A stretch of 64,000 nucleotides of DNA from Panagrolaimus kolymaensis (taxonomy: Eukaryota; Nematoda; Chromadorea; Rhabditida; Panagrolaimidae), in contig JAJQJQ010000024.1 in NCBI GenBank assembly GCA_028622995.1, forward strand, positions 2,232,001 through 2,296,000, read 5' to 3'. A model generated the notes under the pieces. It was not told the DNA's origin, searched no databases, and was given only the letters and a program-made list of their open reading frames with translations. Position 1 is the first letter of the stretch; every line of letters begins with the position of its first letter. The position numbers were made by a program, and so were the translations under genes. Positions 21,384 through 32,154 of this stretch are shown here, one piece after another.

Positions 21384-24239
21384 ATGTTAAAACTACATAA
21401 TTTTTTTCTGAAATTTGTTATTTTTTCACTGAGTTTTTCTATCTTCGTATTAGCTGGCGATGTTGATGATATTCGACATGAAGAATCCCTTAAACTTCTT
21501 CATCTCCTCCAATCCAAATCATCTTATTCTAATGAAGCCGCAGTAGTTCCATGTCCAATTGGATGGGAATATAAAAGTCTCACAAGTTCATGTTATATCG
21601 TTCCAAATGTTTATTTACCATGGAATTCTGCAAAGGATTACTGTAACAATGTAACTGGTGGAACATTAATTTCAATTTTATCTCAAAATGAGTATGATTT
21701 AATGATAGCTTTTGCACAAAATTATTCTCCTCTTTATCCTATTTGGTTGGGATTATATCGAGATCCATCAATAATAAGTTATGATTCATTTAAATGGTTG
21801 GATAATGATTATCGATATAATTTAACTAAATGGCTTCCTAAAGAACCCACTAATTCAAAGGAATGTTTTGCATGGAAAACTTCTTCGTCTTCCTCAATTA
21901 ATTCTTCATCGGGTTATAAATCATTGAGTTGTAAATATTCTCAACCTTTCATTTGTAAACAACATTCAGCAAGTTGTGAAAGTACAATCTTTCAAGGAAT
22001 GAAAGGAAATTTAAGTAGTCCCAATTATCCATATAATTATGATAATAATCTTGATTGTTATTATCATATTTCTGTTCCCGATGGATATATCGTGAATTTA
22101 ACGATTCTTGATTTTGCTACCGAAGGAGAATATAACTTTTTTGATTATGTTGATATTTTTGATGGCCCTGATGATAAAGCTTATTCATTACAAAAGTAAG
22201 GAAGGGGTTTTGAAAACTGTTATTTAGATTAGCCAGATGCTAAAACTGAGCTGGCATGTATTAGTTGGCACAAATATTTTTTAGGCAAAGGCTACTACTA
22301 AAAGGAGATAAATTTTTATTATAATTTAAACTGTCATAAAACATGAGCGCTTAGTAAAAATATCAGCGATTTAAAAAAAACTGAGATATGTCCAAATTTG
22401 TTAATTTTTTTTAGTATTATTTAAAGTAAAACTGTAGGTAGCATTGCAAGATTTTTTTTCAATTTTTTAATGTAAAACTGCGGCAAGACAATTTTTTCAT
22501 TGATATTATTTAATATTTAAACTGTCGAAAATCAAATTTGAAGGAAATTTTTTATAGGGAAAACTTTTTGTTTTTGAGAAGTTGAAAAAACTGCATCCAT
22601 TTTTCGTTTTGTCGATGCTGGGAATCATCGTGTTGAATTTAATAATAAACTGAAGAAATTGGATTATGTTTAGAATAAAAAATCCCTTTAATTGAAACTG
22701 CTTCAAAAGAAAAAAGGGGCAAAAAAACTGTAAAATGTGGCGAAGATTAAGTTTTTAAAAACTTTAAGTCATTTTTAGTATTTTTTTAAACTGCATTAAA
22801 ATTTTGCCGTTGAATAGCGGCTATAATGAAAGAAAATTTTTTTCTTTATATTTTTAAAACTGTTATAAAAATCGTATGAATGTCGGTTAATTTTAGCCAT
22901 TTTTAGGCTTGGAGGCACCAAAGTTCCAATTGGATCTTATTATGAAACAACCCAACGTTACATGACTTTAAGATTCCACACTGATTATAATATAGTTAGA
23001 GGTGGATGGTTATTTAATTTTGTTGCTGGGTAAGTAATTAATACAATTCTTTTTTTAATATAAAAAATTTTGAACTGCGGTTCTGGATCTTTTTTTATTT
23101 TTTTATTAGCCATAAATTTTAAAACTGCGTTAGAAAAAATATACCTAAAAAGAAAGAAAAATATTTATCAAATTTAATTTTCTATTTTCTTTTAAAAAAT
23201 TTAATTTTCTATTTTCTTTTAAAAAATTTAAACTGGAACGAATTGTTATTCGACGCTAAAAATTTAAGAAAACTGATTTATAAATTCCTTTTATGTTTTG
23301 AAATTAAATTTTAATAACTGCAAAGTGTTTTTTTTAAGATCGATATTATCTTTTCATTGAAAAAAAAATTTAAATTGTTGACGCAATCAATCCGACCAAA
23401 ACTCCAAGGCTTTAAAAATTTGTGTATTTTTTCTTTAACTGAAATTTCTATCGGATAACTACTTCTAAACAGATAAAAGTGTTTTTAACTGTTTGTTTAA
23501 TTTTTTTTACTTCTATTAAATTAAAACTGGGTTCTTTATTGAAAACTGGAAAATGAAAATTAACGAATTTTAATTTTCTATTTAATTTTTTTTAAGTTTA
23601 AACTGAACCCTTTTTCTTCTTCAGAGGTTGTTAGAAATTTAAGGTAACTAAAATTTCAGTTCTCCATATTTAACGCTAAAATTTTCGTAACTGTGCGAAG
23701 TTTTCTTTTACCATTATCGTAATTTTCTCCGAAATAATTTTTTAAACTGCAGCTTCCCGTTGTTATTGAAACAAAATAAACGGTTCATTTTATAATACTT
23801 TTTAGAACTACCAATCCTGTAACATATTTTAACACATCTATGGGAACCATTTCATCTCCAAATTATCCAAACAATTATACAAATTATCTCATTCAATTTT
23901 ATAAAATTGTTGTTCCAACAACTAAAATAGTTTTAGTTGAAATTAAAGATTTCGTGACTCAAGCTTCATCAGATTATTTAAGAATTATTGATGGCGATAA
24001 TGCAACAGATGTTTCTCAAACTATGGCAATGTAAGAAATTAAAACTGAAATAGTTGTTGAAAGGTTTTTATATTTGAAAACAAATTTTTTTTAGGTTATC
24101 AGGAAATTTGACTGGCAATGGCTCATTACCCCTAACATACGATTCCAAGCAAAGTGTTGTAAGCCTTGTATTTTATACCGATCGAGAAAAAACATTTTCT
24201 GGATGGACATTGAATTTTCGAACTGCACCAAAATTATGA
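21384..24239 (+). CDS. Secreted C-type lectin-like protein with two CUB domains
   Basis: Four exons, 21384-22195, 22907-23029, 23806-24030 and 24095-24239, with consistent phase-2 introns encode 434 residues. A signal peptide (FVIFSLSFSIFVLAG) is followed by a C-type lectin domain (about 55-200: CPIGWEYKS, SCYIV, WNSAKDYC, WLGLYRD, FICKQ). Then come two CUB domains: SPNYPYNYDNNLDCYYHI .. DIFDGPDD .. LRFHTD, and SSPNYPNNYTN .. FSGWTLNF. CTLD plus CUB is a layout seen in nematode CLEC proteins, which include pathogen-induced secreted factors; ligand and role here are unknown. The usual calcium-binding EPN/QPD triplet is not evident, so sugar binding is doubtful. I chose the 21384 ATG because it starts the signal peptide. 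Its introns carry dense AAACTG arrays. Confidence 0.9.
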
Positions 24240-24850
24240 TGAATTCAATTAAAGGAGATTAGGCTTTTTTAAAGCTTTTTAAACTGTAGTTCTTCTTCGT
24301 AACATTGCAATAATCATTTTTTTAACTGTCTTTTAAGAAACAATCCTTTGGATTTTGACATGAAATAAAATATTTGTTTTACAAGGTTTATTAAATTGAG
24401 TAATAATATAGTTAATTAAGGAAGGTAAAAGAAAACTGAACGTTGGAAAAATATTTTGCATTGAAACTGTTTCTCGACCTTCTCCATTTAATATTTTCCC
24501 CTTCAAATGAAAAAAACTGTAGCCGATTTTTTTTTTAGCAATCATTACACTATATTTTGAAGTGTAAAAACAAAGCAACATACAAAACAAACAACATTCA
24601 AAAATTTTAAAACTCAAAATATTTTTTAAACTGATGAGCAGGCCTCTTCCACGGGCCGACTTTTGCAGACCCGGCCCGGCCCGTCTATTTTTCGGCCCGG
24701 CCCGGCCTGGCCCGTCCAAAAATAGGCCCAGCCCGGCCCGGCCCGCGGGCCGGGCCGAAGGAAGAGGCCTGCTGATGAGTTAATTTTTTTCCAAGTCTTT
24801 GATACCGCAAAATATAAAATATGAAAGAAATTTCACTTAAAACTGTGGAA
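22196..24850 (+). repeat. AAACTG motif array, plus-oriented (CTLD/CUB introns and 3' flank)
   Basis: The first intron (711 nt) has about 13 plus-strand AAACTG motifs, one per 50 nt or so. The second (23030-23805) has a similar density, and the 64-nt third has one. Copies continue past the stop codon to about 24843. CAGTTT on the plus strand is nearly absent. Confidence 0.87.
24640..24771. mobile_element. GC-rich hAT-like MITE, 132 bp
   Basis: Terminal inverted repeats CAGGCCTCTTCC / GGAAGAGGCCTG are flanked on both sides by CTGATGAG (24632-24639 and 24772-24779), an 8-bp target duplication. The inside is almost entirely GGCCCGG repeats, a sharp contrast with the AT-rich host DNA. It landed beside an AAACTG motif and duplicated its CTG. 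No coding capacity. Confidence 0.85.
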
Positions 24851-25142
24851 ATCATGATCAATATCGATATCAAACAACAAAACCTTAGAAAATTATAAAT
24901 AAAACAAGCGAAAATGCTAAAACTTGGCTAAAGTTTGATGATATCAAAAAAAAGATCAAAGAAAAATCAGGGGGAAAGTAAGAAGCGAGAAAAACAAAAA
25001 AGAGTCAAATGCATCTTTGATACTGAAGTATGAAGTAATCGACAAAAATCATTCCCAAAAAAATCATAACACAAGATAAATTTTTTTTAAATATTATTTA
25101 TTATTAAATATACATATTAAAACACAAAAATACAACACAAAA

Positions 25143-25579
25143 TTAGGGATTGTATTCGATTGGGAGATTCTTGCGTCGAACCATTCCATCACCTTGGAAC
25201 CATTCACGGCGGAATTGTTTGGCAGCGCCATCAGGAGTGTTTGTCCATTCAATAGTGATGCGATCATTATTGGTATCTTCAGCAGCCATGTCGAATGAAT
25301 CACAAGAGACAGCCATGAGGACAGCTTCTTTAGGATCAAGAACACCACAAGGAGGATCAACACCGAGACGCTTCATATTGGTTGTTTTGATTGCCCATCC
25401 GATACGACGACCACCAGCATTAATGATCTAAAAAATAAATAAGCGATGAAAAAAGTAAAGAAAGAGAAAAAAAAACCACCAACCTTAATGTGATAAGTGT
25501 GCTTATCATCATATGGAGCATTGAATACGATCTTGTTTGAAGGTTGAGTAGCAATATCACCAGGAGGAACGGAAGCCAT
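25143..25579 (-). CDS. Major sperm protein (MSP)
   Basis: Two exons, 25579-25484 and 25427-25143, joined by a 56-nt phase-0 intron, encode 126 residues, the usual MSP length. The sequence is typical throughout: [77 protein letters not shown] and the C-terminal [11 protein letters not shown] polymerises into filaments that drive crawling of amoeboid nematode sperm and is also released as an oocyte signal. It is the strongest evidence that the window is nematode. The C. elegans msp genes mostly lack introns; an intron is known in other nematodes. A TATA-like box lies upstream. Confidence 0.97.
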
Positions 25580-25660
25580 GACGATGAAGATGAGAGGCGA
25601 AGTAAGTCGACGACGAAGAAGTGCAGACTAAACTGATAAATTTTTCATGTCATGCCTTTC

Positions 25661-25668
25661 CTTTTATA
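25661..25668 (-). promoter_or_regulatory. TATA-like box upstream of MSP
   Basis: TATAAAAG on the minus strand, about 85 nt before the MSP start codon, with a GATAA site between it and the start (25634-25638, plus strand). Position and sequence fit a core promoter; in C. elegans, msp promoters carry GATA-type sites. In DNA this AT-rich chance matches are possible. Confidence 0.45.
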
Positions 25669-26102
25669 CGATTTTGAAGGCTTCAAAAAAATGAGTGTTC
25701 GAATCATGCAAATTTTTAGAAATCTTGTGAAACTTCGAATTTTAACATTTTTTTTGAAGGAAAAAATCGTTGCATGGTAAAAGTGAAAATTAATTAAGTC
25801 AAATTTTTTTACCTTTTTCTTTATTTATTATTTGGTTCAATGAACAAAGAAGTGACTAAAAAATCAATACATATTTCTTTTTTTGTTTATGTGAAAAATT
25901 GAGTCATAAAGATCTGCATTTTTACCCTTAAAGATTACTTGACACAAAAGCTGATTATAAGAAACAATAACAACAACCTGGAATAACAAAAAATAAAATA
26001 TTTCTCATTCATTTTTGTGCATAAAAATTTCTTTATCCATTCATTCATCGTCGTCTGCTTTTTTTGCTCTCCTCAAATTATAAATTTATTAGAATTATTA
26101 TA

Positions 26103-26716
26103 ATGGCTGCTGCTACTAATTCTCAACGTAAATACAAATTACTTTGTGCTGATGGAGTTATCATTGAAGCAACTCAAGGAATTATTAATCAATCCGAAGT
26201 ATTGAAAGAATTAACGGGTAAGAAAAAAAAATAGAGAAACATATTCTCCAAATTTTATTTATCTCATCCAAGTCGCTCCTCCATTTATTTGTTAATAAAC
26301 TCACCTTTTTTTTAGCTTTACAAAATCCAAGTGAAGAAGAAATTTCCATTCCAATAAATAATATTCCAACTAAAACCCTTCAAAATATTGTATATTTTGC
26401 TAAACGATATGAAACGGCTGAACCTTATATTCCACCTAAAAGTGGAAATGAAGCAATTGAAGCTGCACCAGCTGAAAATCATTGGGATATTATATTCCTT
26501 AAAAAACTTTCTACCGAAGAATTCGTTTCATTTATTTGTGGGACAAATTACCTTAATATGCCACGGTTAATGGATGCCGCAACTTATACCCTTAATTATT
26601 TGGTTAAAGGTAAAAGTGTTGAAGAAATGAGACAATTCTTTCAACTTGAAAATGATTTCACTGAACAAGAGAAACAAGATAATGAACGCCATTCAACTTG
26701 GTATCCAAGCGAATAA
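26103..26716 (+). CDS. SKP1-related protein (SCF ubiquitin ligase adaptor)
   Basis: Two exons, 26103-26217 and 26316-26716, encode 171 residues, the normal SKP1 size. The N-terminus has the BTB/POZ-fold start (YKLLCADGVIIEA), then a SKP1 middle region (IPINNIPTKTLQNIVYFAKR), an acidic insert-like linker, and the C-terminal F-box-binding helices (WDIIFLKKLSTEEFVSFI, ANYLNMPRLMD-like, VKGKSVEEMRQFFQLEND, FTEQE). SKP1 proteins bridge cullin-1 and F-box substrate receptors. It is more diverged than core SKP1 (TEEFVSFICGTNYLNMP instead of the usual LFELILAANYLDI, and a TWYPSE end instead of WCE). That suggests one of the expanded nematode skr paralogues. It is divergent from MSP with a 523-bp gap. 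A TTTATTAG at about 26084 could be a spliced-leader acceptor. Confidence 0.9.
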
Positions 26717-27074
26717 ATGATTAGATTGCATCACACAATGTTGTTATTGTCATGTTAGCTTTTTGTATTTGAATAAACTAAAATAAACAAAACCAAAAAT
26801 TTGAACCTTTGTAATAGCGAAACCATAGTAAGCAAGATTTGATGTTATATGAAGCATCCGCTCCAGTTATCCATGGCAGTAAATAAAAGCTCAGCCATTT
26901 ACAAGATTAGAATGATGATGCAATTTCCAAATTAACAATGCAAGGTAATAAACAACAAACAAAAAACAGATATGAATTTATTAAACAAACAAGACATAAG
27001 AAAGAAAATAAAACAATGAACACTACAAACAAGAAACCAATATAACTATGCAAAATAATATGAATTGGAAGTAA

Positions 27075-29235
27075 TTATAATTTCGTGATTTCCATCGAAG
27101 TTGCAGATTCGAAATGTTCCTCCATAACAAGTACCGGAGGTTGAAGATCCATCGATTGCTTTTCACTTTCTTGCTTCGTCATTTCTTCACCTTTCTTTAA
27201 ATCACCAGTCACGACAGTAGTAAGTTCAGAAGATTCTTCAACAGCAGCAGCAGGAGATTGAAAACTCATTGATAGCTTTTCATTTTCTGAATCCATTTCT
27301 TCAACTTCTTTTACATATTCAGCTATATTAGGACCATCTTTCATTGAAATAAGATTTTGAAGTCGTTGATTTTCATGTTGTAAGTTTTGAAGCTCTTCCA
27401 GAAATTTTTGTCCAAGATATTCATTTGCTTGTTTCAATTGGTTTTCACTTTCTTCAAGTTCCTTCACGCGTGCCTCAAGTTTTTGACATTCATTTCGTTT
27501 TCCCTTTGCTAGATTTGCCCAAGTATTAGCAGACTGTGATTCAGAATGAAGATATTGTTCTAAAAAGATAATACGGGCAAGAGCTTTCTTATAGTCGCTG
27601 TCGAGCATTCGATTTCTATTTTGAAGCTCTATCTTTCTTTGATTTACACAAGAGAGACTTGATAATGCAGCATGAAGTTGTTTGAGAGCTTCTTCAAGAG
27701 TCATGTTATTGAAATATTTTTCAATAAAATCATTCGAATCTCCAATTTCTTCTACCGAAGGATAATAAGAAGGTGGTGAATCCAACACAATTTCTTCATC
27801 CATTAATTCGTCTTCATCATGAGAGAATGATCGTTGGGAAGTAGGACCAGAAGAACAAGAACTGCCATCACTATCGTAAGAAATACTTGAATCATTGAGT
27901 GCTTCCTTAATTTTTGGAATATCATCATTTTCGTCACTTTTTACATAAGTTTCTTTCAGTTTACGATCGCAATTATGATATCGACAGAAAAGCTCTGAAT
28001 CACTTTTTCTAAGAAAGGAGAAAATAAATTTATATGGAAAGGATACTTTCCTAAAAAATATTACATGAAAAAGTAATCATAGTAATTAAAAACAACTTAC
28101 TGAAACCAGCTATCAATATCAAAATGTTCTTTTGTGGCTTTCTCTTCCATACTCATGACTGTTGTTAAGACGTGATGAAATCGCTCATCATCAATCCAAA
28201 TTTCTCCACCATGTAATAATTCATTACTAAAAAACAACCCCATTAAGTACCGTTAAAGACAAATATTAAGTAAGAGATACCCATTGAAAGCTCGAAGAAC
28301 AAGCAACGCAGCAGCACGTAATCCACAAGACCAATTATCCATTTGCGCGTAATGAAATGATTCCATTTTAGATGGAACAAATCCATCACCATCGTCATTT
28401 GAAGGGTAAAGATGGTCGAATAAACGATGAAATTGACATGTGAATGAGTTGCTGAGCTAAAAAAACAAGATTTAGTATATTGTTAATCTAAGAGAAACTT
28501 ACAACATTAAACATATCTTTAGCTTCTTTGACAAGTGGATCATAAATAAGTACACCACGATCTTTATTTACAGGATTCCATTCAAGCAAGATGTAATGTT
28601 TTCGATGAGAATCCAGAATAATTTGAAGTACTCGTTTAGTTCCAGTGATAAGTGATGGAATAAGTTCAGGCATTAACTAAAAGAAGAGTATCAATAGAAA
28701 GGTATATCAAGAATGGAAGCAAAGCAAAACACACATGAACAGTTTGAATTGCCATAAAGCCTTCTAATTCTTCATCGACAGCTGCTTGAACTTTATCACA
28801 AAAGCTATTTAACAGATCATCCGTAAGTTGTTCACCATAAATAAGCTAAAAAACATTCCAATAAATAAAGCAAAAATAAGTAGACTAACTTACTCCTGTA
28901 ACTTTAGTTGGCGTTTCATAAAGATCAGTAAGTTGAGCACGATAAGCTTCATCAATAATTCCATTTATCTTTGGTGGAGTTGATGTTTCTTCAGACTTTT
29001 GAGGTGATGACAAAGTTGGTGAGCTGAAACAAAGGAAGATCAGTAACGCAAAATTACAACACTTTAATAAAAACAACACACAAAGCTTTCGATTGATGTT
29101 ACTTTTTTTTATAAAAAAAAGTCGTCAAAAAGTTTTTAAGTGAAAAACATATAAAAAAGAAAGAAAATAAACTTACCATGGAGGTTGTTGTTGTTGTTCT
29201 TCTTCTGCAGTCAGATCTAAATCTTCAGTATTCAT
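27075..29235 (-). CDS. Ulp1/C48-like cysteine protease core with coiled-coil tail
   Basis: Seven exons (29235-29177, 29023-28894, 28845-28735, 28676-28503, 28456-28281, 28226-28101, 28008-27075) join in phase into 569 residues. Residues about 120-205 look like the catalytic core of C48 (Ulp1/adenain-fold) peptidases: KHYILLEWN gives His (about 127), VLIYDPL gives Asp (about 146), and AQMDNWSCGLRAA gives Gln (about 196) and Cys (about 202), six apart as in Ulp1. The substrate could be SUMO, NEDD8 or another ubiquitin-like protein; sequence alone does not decide. After about residue 275 the protein is acidic and serine-rich. Then a long coiled coil follows (heptad-like LQHENQRLQNL, LEESENQLKQANEYL). 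I do not know a named protein with this order. It ends tail to tail with the SKP1-like gene. Confidence 0.75.
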
Positions 29236-29424
29236 TTTCTTAGATGATGATGAAGAAAGGAGAAACTTTCTAAATGTTTTTCACGACAAAAATTTTTTAG
29301 CATGAGGTAAACTAAAAAAGCGAGTGAAACACGAAACACAAAAAAAGAAACCGAAAAAATGAAATTCTAAAATGGCGCTAAAAAAGAAGTTCGTCGTGGG
29401 AAAAAATATTTACTGTGCATCTTT

Positions 29425-29477
29425 CAAAAGCATCAAAATCTTTTTTTACTTTACTAATTCCCGGAATTTCATGATAT
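29425..29477 (-). pseudogene. Ryanodine receptor exon fragment, part 1
   Basis: 53 bp matching 36504-36556 of the receptor's large exon with two substitutions (the stretch around CATTCCCGGAATTTCATGATAT). The match stops at the transposon nest and resumes at 31891, so one duplicated fragment was split by later insertions. Confidence 0.85.
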
Positions 29478-30202
29478 TAGTGCACAGTATTACTATGTAA
29501 AAAAACACGAGGCTGTTCAGGAAAAAAAACTTTTAGACGGTGGAAGAGATTAATTTAATTTTAATTGATTTTGCTTTTAGACGGCTAATGAGATTAATTT
29601 TTTTATTAGTTTAAATAAATTATTTTATATGTTACCCCGAAACAAACAGCCGCACCATCTTCGATTTTTATTATCCAACTTCTTTATCAAATTTCTGTTA
29701 TTAAAAAATCGTCTTTTATATGTAAATTAAAAAAATTAAGATAAAAAACACGGTAAAAATTTAAATTTTTGTTTTATTCTTGATTAGATAAAATTAAGAA
29801 GCCAACTCGTAGTAGAGTCGACAAGATTTTTAATGTAAAAAATCTTTTGGTGTAAAATGAGAAAAAAATAATTATAAGGTCAGTTACAAAATTTTTGAAG
29901 CTTTTTATTAAATTTTTCTATTGATTTTTGAAACATGTTTAAAAAGAGGTATTTTAAGCAAAAAATTTAAATATTATTAATTGTCCAACAAAAATTTTTA
30001 TAACTGTTAAAAATCGAAGATGGTGCGGCTGTTTGTTTCGGGGTAACATATAAAATAATTTATTTAAACTAATAAAAAAATTAATCTCATTAGCCGTCTA
30101 AAAGCAAAATCAATTAAAATTAAATTAATCTCTTCCACCGTCTAAAAGTTTTTTTTCCTGAACAGCCTCGTGTTTTTTTACATAGTAATACTGTGCACTA
30201 AT
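29476..30202. mobile_element. Fold-back element, inverted repeat arms of about 195 bp
   Basis: 29476-29670 is the reverse complement of 30009-30202 with at most a one-base slip in an A run. Outer ends read TTAGTGCACAGTATTACTAT. The arms contain a short internal direct repeat, TTTTAGACGG..GAGATTAATTT. The 338-nt centre is AT-rich without coding capacity. No clear target duplication was found. It interrupts a duplicated receptor exon fragment, which shows it inserted after that duplication. Confidence 0.8.
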
Positions 30203-30234
30203 CTCTTGAGCCGTCTGCAACAATAATTATAATA

Positions 30235-31888
30235 CTAGAAGCCCCGCCGGCGATCTTATTTGTTCTATTAAAAAATACAAAATTGACAGTCGCATTTATG
30301 CCTATGTTTTAATAATTTTTCGAAAAAGCTGCATTGACTTTAAAAAAATCAAAGCTTTTCCCGAGCAAACTTATCACTCGTGTCTATTTTAATCACTTAA
30401 TTTTAAATAAAGAAATCCTAAAAATTGAAACATGTGTAAGCCTTTGAAACTTTTTTTTAGCAAAAATCTAAAGAAAGTTAGGTTTTCGGTCTAATTTTAT
30501 TTGTTTTCTTCAATTGATCAGAAGCTAATTAACTTTCCTGATGATTTTACTTATTGCACTTTGACAAAAAAAGAAGTTAAAATTATAACTTTCTTTTTTG
30601 CCAGAATCTAAATAAACAATGGACCATTAAGTAATTTATACCAGCTTGTGGGCAATTCGCAAAAGGTTAAGGTTACAGCCATCGATCGAGCTTACAATAG
30701 TTAATTCGTGTAATTTGCGGAGTAAGCAAAACCATGTTTTGCTGATTTTTTATGTATATGAAAATTACACAAATCATTTCAATGCGCTTTGTAAAGAAAG
30801 TTAAGCTTCTTTCACATTTTTGCAAATTTTAATCTTACATTTTTTATTTTACTACAAAAGATTACGAGATAAGATACAAAAAAAAATGAGAGAAAAATAA
30901 TAATATGTATGCGAATTAGCGAAGTCCAGTTGCCCAGTGATTGCGGCCAAAAGCAGTCGAAAACGAACGAACAAACAATGAATATTTATTTTCTAGTAAT
31001 TTTCAAATTACTTTTCGATTAAAATCACCGAAAATAATAAAAAAGGTTAACTTATGTTTCTATTTTTCACAAACTTAGCGTGCAGCGTACTTTTAATTAA
31101 ATTTTGCGTTTAGAATATCGAAAAGTATTTTATGCCAATCCAATTAGTTTTAGAAAAAAATTATATGATCCAAGAGTTTATGTAATTCAAAAACAAAAAA
31201 AAAAGTCACTAAAAACCGTTAAAAATAAATACCCTTTCATTTCTTAATTAAAGAAACCTAATATTCTCAAAAAACTATAATTTTTGGAAATTTCTCCAAA
31301 ATATAAATATCTATTATGCCAAAAATATTTTTAAAATTTATTAAAAATAATTTAAACATTATTGCCTTTTATTGATTTAATTAAAACAGTTCATTTAAAA
31401 AATAAAAATAAAGTTGATTCGAACCTATGACTTCGATTTCATCGCATTTCCGCTTCAGACCCCTACACCAAACAACAATGAGTAAGAAGAAACATTAGCT
31501 AATGATATATTTACACTAAATCAAAATATTTAAATTTCCATAGCGGCATACATCTATTTTTATGTGATGTTTTTTAAAGTTAGCTTACTCATAGAGGTAT
31601 TTGAGGGTGGAGAAAACGATTTTACATAGCAAAATATATCGTTATTATGCTGGATCGCCCAGCGGGACATTGTTACCAGTGCTGATTTTTCGGTTTGATG
31701 GAATTACGATATCTAACCCTCTATTTTTTTTACAGATTCGTAAATGCGACGAAAAATTGACCCTAGGGAGTCCTCTAATACCAGCATAATGACGCAAAAT
31801 AAAAAAAATCATAAATTTCGGTTAGCAGATCGGGCGTTCTCATTCCTAAAACAGCCGCACCCCTCGCTTCGCTCGGGGTGCGGCGGGA
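30235..31888 (-). mobile_element. Possible Helitron-like insertion
   Basis: On the minus strand the interval starts TCCCGCCGCACCCC (31888, preceded by A) and ends GGCGGGGCTTCTAG followed by T (30235). That satisfies the TC..CTAG and A/T insertion rules of Helitrons. The 5' end also has a GC stem (CCGCACCCC/GGGGTGCGG, 31861-31884). The 3' hairpin is weaker than in the two clear ends of this window. Removing it brings the second part of the receptor fragment close to the fold-back element. A 14-bp inverted repeat with one mismatch (31640-31653 / 31781-31794) and a tRNA-like B box (GGTTCGAATCA, minus, near 31420) lie inside. Confidence 0.45.
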
Positions 31889-31890
31889 TT

Positions 31891-31965
31891 CTTTTGGTTG
31901 TTTAGGCATTTCTAATGCTCGTTGTTTATTTATAGCATAGCATCTTCATCTTCTGGATTTGCAAA
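31891..31965 (-). pseudogene. Ryanodine receptor exon fragment, part 2
   Basis: Matches 36558 to about 36630 of the receptor exon (CTTTTGGTTG, then TAGGCATTTCTAATGCTCG, TTGTTTATTTA, GCATCTTCATCTTC) with a 13-bp internal deletion and a small duplication. It continues directly from the fragment at 29425-29477 in source order. Confidence 0.82.
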
Positions 31966-32154
31966 ATTTAAACTCAAAAATAAAAACAAAAAATGTCTTT
32001 AAAAAATTCTCTAAATTTTGCATATTTTTAGTTTTCATCTTTTTCAACGTTTCAAATGACAAAAACTCTCAACTCAACACCTGCCATTCATTCTTGTTGT
32101 TTTCAACTTCACGTGATCGATCGTCGTCATCTTCTTCTCTGAAAATATTCAAAT

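Larger units (their letters stand above)
29236..32154. other. Transposon nest between two divergent genes
   Basis: Holds, in order, a ryanodine-receptor exon fragment (29425-29477), a 195-bp-arm inverted repeat (29476-30202), a Helitron-like insertion (30235-31888) and the second half of the same receptor fragment (31891-31965); each is listed separately. No host gene is supported here. Confidence 0.7.

Noticed and set aside
8464..24850. AAACTG motif as the C. elegans piRNA upstream (Ruby) motif
   Set aside because: The Ruby motif is CTGTTTCA, whose reverse complement is TGAAACAG; the array motif is AAACTG/CAGTTT and does not match either strand.
31415..31475. tRNA-like sequence on the minus strand (GGTTCGAATCA B box, TGTAGGGGTCTGAAGC A-box-like)
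   Set aside because: No acceptor stem or regular anticodon arm could be built; at most a SINE-type relic.
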